Assembly: GCA_030142905.1 (NCBI GenBank) | Contig: JASJOG010000007.1 | Coordinates: forward strand, 67,001 to 131,000 | DNA length: 64,000 nt | Source: Heliopora coerulea | Lineage: Eukaryota; Cnidaria; Anthozoa; Scleralcyonacea; Helioporidae | Direction of reading: 5' to 3' | Shown here: piece after piece, positions 58,212-64,000 of the stretch | Position numbering within the stretch: position 1 is the stretch's first letter | How the letters are laid out: each line of letters starts with the position of its first letter | Notes under the pieces: generated by a model | What the model was told of the DNA's origin: nothing | What the model saw: the letters and a program-made list of their open reading frames with translations, nothing else | The model's database searches: none | Made by a program: the position numbers and the translations under genes

Positions 58212-58256
<45 letters not shown>
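58212..58256. repeat. (AT)n microsatellite
   Basis: Alternating AT over about 45 bases. Confidence 0.95.
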
Positions 58257-58259
<3 letters not shown>

Positions 58260-59182
58260 CATATACAGGAATCTACAGAAAAATATGGAATAATACAGAA
58301 ATAATCAAATGACAAATGAGATTATTAGGAAATGAAAGGCATGGTCGCCTCTTGAGATAAAATCAAGGCGTTTTTCATGAAATACAAAACGCCGCGTGGA
58401 TATTCACTTGTGCAGTCAAAACAGTGCTAAGAAAGTTCAATAAAATGAGAAATGTGCCACCACCCATTAAATGAGTGCTTGACGAAGGTAAACTGGTTCA
58501 GTGGGTGGATCAGGTCCGTCTTGTTCACGTGCTTCCTTCCTCCCCTTTTTATCAAAACTTTTTACGATAACGTCAGAAAATTTGATTGTAATTAGACAAT
58601 TTAACCAGTTTAACAAGTAACTGAATTACAGTTCATTCCTAATTTTTCAGTTCCTTTTAATTCGTCATTTGATCATTTTCATTGCAGACATTCCACTCTG
58701 CTCGCATTTCTTACTTATAAAGTAAACGTAGTTCAGAAAACTGGAAAGTCCAACTTTGCCTGTCTGTTGACATTGTTATAAAACTGATTGATAAAACATT
58801 AGTTCTATATCACACTGACAGACACTGCATGCTGCTGTCTTCTAACGTTTTTATAACAATCAAACGGATTTCTTTTTTCTTCTTGTATCGTTCGCAAACT
58901 TGTTAATGTCTTCCAAAGATGTTTGGTAGAAGTAATTTTTGTGTACGTCCGGTATCGGGACATGAAGACAAGCGACCTCGCCTGATGTTTGTACATCCCG
59001 GTACAGAACGGCTCCTCATTTTGCAAACAGTACGTAAATACTCATTTAGTCAATGCCCGGTCTTCTCTGAACTATAATCCAATAGATTTCAATATTTAAC
59101 TGTAATAATTTTGACCGGCTGACTAACACCGACTGCATGCTATTTCAATTTAAATATGCAGTGATAATCATTAATTATTTCA

Positions 59183-62100
59183 CTAAAGTGGACCAACCTC
59201 AAACCTTTGTGCAGCCATGAAGTCACAGATATTCTTGTTATCAAGTTTCTTCCACAGTTGATATTTTAGTCGACAATGAATTATCGGACCATCCCCTGGC
59301 TTTAAACTGCCGGTGAAGAGGTAGCCATGCTTAGTTTGTTTCTTCCAGTGGCAATATAAAGGGAAGTTCACATTTCCAAGAATTTCTGGACTGTTTGGTG
59401 ATTTCTGGAAGACATTAACTTTCTGGTGTAGAACCTTTTTCGCCACCACAACTGCTTCGCCTCTTTCTCGTCCGTCTCCAATAGGTATAACAGATTTCAC
59501 GTAACCGTGAACGGCTGAAAATTTTACATATATGATAGAAATGTGAAATTTGGGAATAAACATAGTAGAAAGACCACGAAAGTAACAGAAGATATCACGT
59601 TACTAAAGAGGGAGGGAAGGGTTCACAGCTAAAAAGATGTCCTAAATTATATTTTGGTAAAGGCAGTGTAGGTTAAAAGTATACTTACCAAAATCACCCG
59701 CACAATAGCTTTTGATTAATTCTTGCTGTCCACACGGCTTGCATTCCTTCGGTCGAAGCTGTCCATCATTTTTTCTTTTAAATAATGTTCTGTACGTAAA
59801 CACATTTACCTTTGTCTTGAAATTGTCCGTAGCTTCCAAGTATATCAAGATTTCTTTGGTATCGGAATTAATGCATATCTCTGAATTGGCGTTTCTGTCA
59901 CCACTGCGACGAAGAGTTCTAAACTTGTTTCTTGACTTCGTGAAAATGTTTGTTCCAGAATCCTTTGCGGTCAAACAGACTTGATAGGTGCCATGGGTAG
60001 CTTCAGGAACTTCACTCTGAAATGTGATCTCAACTCCACCATAGGGTTCCTTCCACAGTAATTTTCCCCGTCTGCAAGCAACGAAACGTACTGGGAAGAC
60101 ACTAGCGGGGACCATTTTCGGCCCACTGCTGCGAAATAAAATGTGGAGCAACATTAAAAGTTGTATTACTGAGCTGGTCATGAGGAATCAATTGCTGTAC
60201 ATAATTAGCGTTTACATTGTGTCCAAAAGTTTCTTTGGAGTGAATTTCCAGTGACTGGTTCAACAGTTATTGTTCATTGAAACTTGTATCACCTGTTAAA
60301 ATAGTAATTTTTTGAGTACATGCAGGGATCAGTCTATCTCATACTTAAACCACAGTCAAAGTACCGAGTTATTCCACCTGAACAGACGTTCTGTTTGGAG
60401 AAAAACTTAGGATTTTATTGAATTTCCTTGTTAATTTCCTCGTCAAATTGGTCAACCAACCGAAAAGGGTTTGAACATAGAACGTCATTTAACGAATTTC
60501 AACGATGTTAAACACCCACAGTTAAGCGATAATTTACGTAGTTAACGCCAGTCACAGCTATAGACTTATTAACGACCAACCACTGGTTGCAATAGCGGGA
60601 ACAGAACATAAACAGTGACTTAAAACAAATGCATAAAACTGAACGCTGAATACGAAACTTCTTTCAAACTTCTTTAAAGTCTTTCTTCTTTCTTTGTCAA
60701 AGAAAATCTTCAAAACTTGCAGATGAAAGAAAGAAATAACAATCTTCTATTGAAAAATACGAAAACCTATTTTCGCGCCAAACTGTATTTTGAGGTATGC
60801 GAGAAGTGTCAGCTGTTCCTCAATAAAAATGCCTACACTTAAGTGTCTTTTTAACCTTTGATTTTAAACCAAAACTGTACAACATAAATTTTCTGATCAT
60901 ACCTCGTGAGAATAGGAGACAATGAACCTATTTACACGATACAATTGTCCTATCAGATTATACATCCTGGAGTACGTAATGTTGCCTCAAGGACGCAATT
61001 CCTGTTTTCGATCTGCTCACTACTGAGTCAATATGTCCGGAAAACTCCAATCAGTTTACCGGATACATCACAATGAACATTCCTATACGACAGTCATATC
61101 GGACCCTGAGATTTATAGAGTTACAAATTCCCGCTGTTAGCCAAGCTAAGCCTGGTTTTAACCTGTTGTTTGGGTAGGAATTAGAGGTGGGGGTAAAATC
61201 CAGTACAGCTACGGAATATTTCTAACTCGTAAGGATATGATTTATAAGGCATCTCTGATACCCTCCGCGGTCGTCACAATAACAACGTTGACAAGCAAAA
61301 AGCCGGGCTTAAAGATCAGCACGCTGGTTTCCCCAGCAGCTTTGTCATTTTGGGAAGACATGTCGATCCACTGAACTGATATAGAAGGTTCATTTTGATA
61401 AATTTTTTATTTCAAACAACTTGTGATAACAGTTTAGAGATAGATAAAAATGCCTTGATCCAAAACTCTTTGCCATTTGAGGATTAACGTTATAAAAGAA
61501 GCACACTGTTGTCAAAGTTCAAGGCCAGTAGCAGGGTAAACTATGCTAAACAGTTGACTTTAGAACGGAAATTACTTCAAATGGACGACTTGTTAGGTTG
61601 TCACCAAACGAAAGTGTTCACCGACATTACGTTAAATAAAGAAGTGAGATGGCCTAAAACCATATGTTTTAAGTTATCAGATAGGTGGACTTTGTGACTG
61701 TTGAATGTCCATGAAAGTGAAGTTGATACGAAAGTCCTAAGTCAGCAGTGGTATGAGAAAAATGCTTCCTTAATGAAATGGCAGACGTGTGGCGATGAAC
61801 ACTTCAATTTGCCAAGGAACTACGGAGGTTTCACCGACTCAAGTCCCAAGCAAACCAAATGCTAATCTGCTCTTTCATTTGTTTACATCCAACAAGGGAA
61901 ATTTGGTGAGTTACCAAGCTTTCAAAATGGTCATAAACAAAGGACAATTTGGAACCATTAATTCACACAAATTAATGGATATGTCTGTTATTTGTGTACA
62001 AAGTAGTAACTATTCAGACAGGTTCCAACAAAAACTGTGATTTTTTAGTATGAAAATATGAGTTGAGATGTAAACTGAGATTACAAACGAAAACAGCTGT

Positions 62101-63232
62101 CGGACATTGATTTATAACAGACAACCGTTTGATATGAAGCTTGGTTTATCGCAGGAAAAACGACGAACACGTGTGTCCGATCTCTCTAAGAAATGTTTAC
62201 AATGCATGCAAAGTAGATGAAAGCGGAATTTCGGTTGTATATGAACAGCTACGTACGAAGTTTGTGAAAGTCGGTTCAATCCACACGTACACATCAATTG
62301 AAGATTGTTATGTAGACAGAATTAAGATTGAACATGGTTAAAAAAATGATCATACATTTTGTTGTTTATATAAATCACTGATCAAATTCCGACAAAGATG
62401 TTTTTGTTGGTTATTGCGGCTCTCTGAATGCGTCACCTAAACTCTACGGACAATTCTCCATGTGCTCTTCCTCTGCATGAGTCTTACAAAATGATAATGT
62501 GAATAATAACAGCATGTGTACCGGGCACCATATTGATCAATGCTCGCTGTTCAGAGGTATTTGCGTGAAAAACTATCTTGACTTTTCTTAAGAGTTATTT
62601 CCCCTTTTTATTGTGTGCTGTTTTGTAACAGGGTATCGGCAGACAAAGAACAGGCAGCAGATTCAAAAATCCCGCTAAACATGGCTTCATGCTTTTCAAG
62701 TACTAATTGTGTCTAACTTAATGTTTATCCATCCGAGGTCGTTTGCCAAGCCACATTAGAATTACTAAATAAAAATACGTCGGGATTTATGACCATAATC
62801 ATGCTCATTAATCTCTTACAGAACACCAAAGAGTTCTAAGTCCGATAAGTTTTTGTACATCAGCTGTAAGAAGTTGTTGTATTTTGTGACTTCACATTGC
62901 GACACGACCTACACGAGATATTTACCGTTCCTCAGAATATCATTTAAAATGTGCTTCTGGAACGAAGTCAATAGGGAAAAGTAAGTGAAACAGTGTGTTC
63001 GTTTCTTTGGGTATAAATAGCGGAACATTTACAAGTAAATAACCCGAAGAGTTTACAACATACGCATCATTGGTGCTAACTTTTAAAAGCGCATCTTAAA
63101 AACAAGTAAACACAACACTAACCTCACGTTCCAATTACAAATGCCCTCGATCATGTTCGACTCGGTTGAAGCCTTCCCCAATACCAAAACTGCAAAATGG
63201 AACAGCAATCTTTTAATTTGAAATAATCCCAT
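59183..63232 (-). CDS. Meteorin-family secreted protein
   Basis: Three exons: 63123..63232, 59689..60128 and 59183..59514, joining in phases 2 and 1, 293 residues, matching the usual Meteorin length. Exon 1 encodes a signal peptide (MGLFQIKRLLFHFAVLVLGK) and the first family cysteine in GICNWN (vertebrate C-x-W). Exon 2 carries the CUB-like N-terminal half (FPVRFVACRRGKLLWKEPYG) and ECKPCGQQELIKSYCAGDF, which aligns with the ACRPCSDAELL...C..DF segment of METRN. Exon 3 is the netrin-like half (VHGYVKSV, VVVAKKVLHQKVNVFQ, PLYCHWK, GPIIHCRL, ICDFMAAQRFEVG). In vertebrates Meteorin and Meteorin-like are secreted cytokine-like factors acting on glia, vessels and metabolism; the cnidarian role is unknown. 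The large first intron (60129-63122) holds no other credible gene. Confidence 0.85.
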
Positions 63233-64000
63233 GGTAAAACAGAGTTCTCTGGAGCCCTTTGGCAGTTCAAAGATCTACGGCTACACGGTGCTGTGATCCT
63301 CTAACGTCCTCCGAAAACTCCGCCAATCGCAACTCAAGGTGAGCACTCCCAGATGAATCGTAAATTATCTGCGGACGGCAACAAACAGATCACAATCTTA
63401 AGTACATATCAATTACACACAAATCAGTGATACGTCGTAGTTGTTTTGTTTCCTCTCAAGCCGAGGTATTCTCTCATTCGTCAATTCTAACAATGGCTAG
63501 AAGTTTAATTAAAACCAGCCCAGCATTCTGAATTTGAAATAATTATGTAGTACGGCTAAACATTACGGCTAAACATTATGGCCAAACATTAAGGCCTTGT
63601 TGAAAAAATTGTAAAGATAAATCTAGGAAAGACGTACGCATGCATTTTCCAAATGTGAAGATAACTCCAGCCAAGATCTTGGTCTCGGGCTCAAGTCTTC
63701 TCGTTCACTGGTTAAATTATCTTTTTTTGAACAAAATTCCCAGTAACTTTTCATTTCGAACTAAAAATCATTAAGGGCTTTTTACTCTGAAAATCGGTCT
63801 TTGTTGTTTCTCAAAAACTATAACGCACTAGAGTTCTCAGTCACATTTACTGTAACCTAATCGAACAGTTTATCAATCTGTCACCATCGTTTTGGCGTCG
63901 GTCTAACAGAATTCGAGGTTGACGAATTAGACATCTGTTGTCGTAAAATCACTAGCCAAGGTAACATGACAAGATCGCCACTGCACTTCCATAATCTTAC
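63233..64000. other. Upstream region of the Meteorin-like gene
   Basis: No open frame or repeat of note apart from a small direct repetition ACGGCTAAACATTA near 63551-63590. It presumably contains the Meteorin-like promoter. Confidence 0.35.

Noticed and set aside
61509..62341. Three plus-strand open frames in the Meteorin-like first intron.
   Set aside because: No recognisable domain, splice support or continuity between them.

Overview
This is eukaryotic, AT-rich, intron-bearing animal DNA, most likely from a cnidarian and probably a stony coral. I infer this from short GT-AG-split housekeeping genes, an abundance of Penelope-like (PLE) termini with hammerhead-ribozyme-like cores, a CFDP2-like LINE, a CACTA-like transposase gene and a DUF4806/BEN-type N-terminal gene. 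No prokaryotic operon, CRISPR array or viral gene is visible. All identifications come from reading the sequence; no search was run.

Layout. 1-1.4 kb: minus-strand 5' exons of a DUF4806/BEN-type gene running off the left edge, with a terminal-inverted-repeat element in its intron. 1.8-9.5 kb: a CACTA/EnSpm-like transposase gene, broken by point lesions and carrying a four-fold tandem repeat of a 1.54-kb block of four exons. 9.6-17.3 kb: short palindromic repeats and a ~90-bp minisatellite, into which a PLE-like inverted-repeat element inserted; that element was hit by a ~4-kb LINE, which was in turn hit by a 517-bp hAT-type element with an 8-bp target duplication. 17-33 kb: gene-poor DNA with foldback elements, PLE fragments, a pogo/Tc1-type MITE and a few phase-compatible exons of an unrecognised plus-strand gene. 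33-57 kb: the gene-rich core. 57-63 kb: a candidate first-exon pair and a Meteorin-family gene.

Confident genes, several assembled here from exons too short to stand out as ORFs: a SMYD-family SET/MYND methyltransferase (35919-38607, +) with an apparent 1-nt frameshift; endonuclease IV/APN1 (41182-45508, -); NDUFA3 of complex I (46761-49273, -); ATG101 (49377-50033, +); GFER/ALR sulfhydryl oxidase (50843-52772, -); METTL18 histidine methyltransferase (52888-53829, +); and a Meteorin-like secreted protein (59183-63232, -). NDUFA3/ATG101 and GFER/METTL18 are head-to-head pairs with start codons about 100 bp apart, which suggests shared bidirectional promoters. The roles (DNA base-excision repair, respiration, mitochondrial disulfide relay, autophagy initiation, ribosomal-protein methylation) do not form one pathway.

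A ~1.7-kb segment holding the 5' part of APN1 and the last exon of NDUFA3 is duplicated 12 kb away (33449-35161). Its left edge abuts a perfect 12-bp hairpin, and a palindromic PLE unit has inserted at its right edge.
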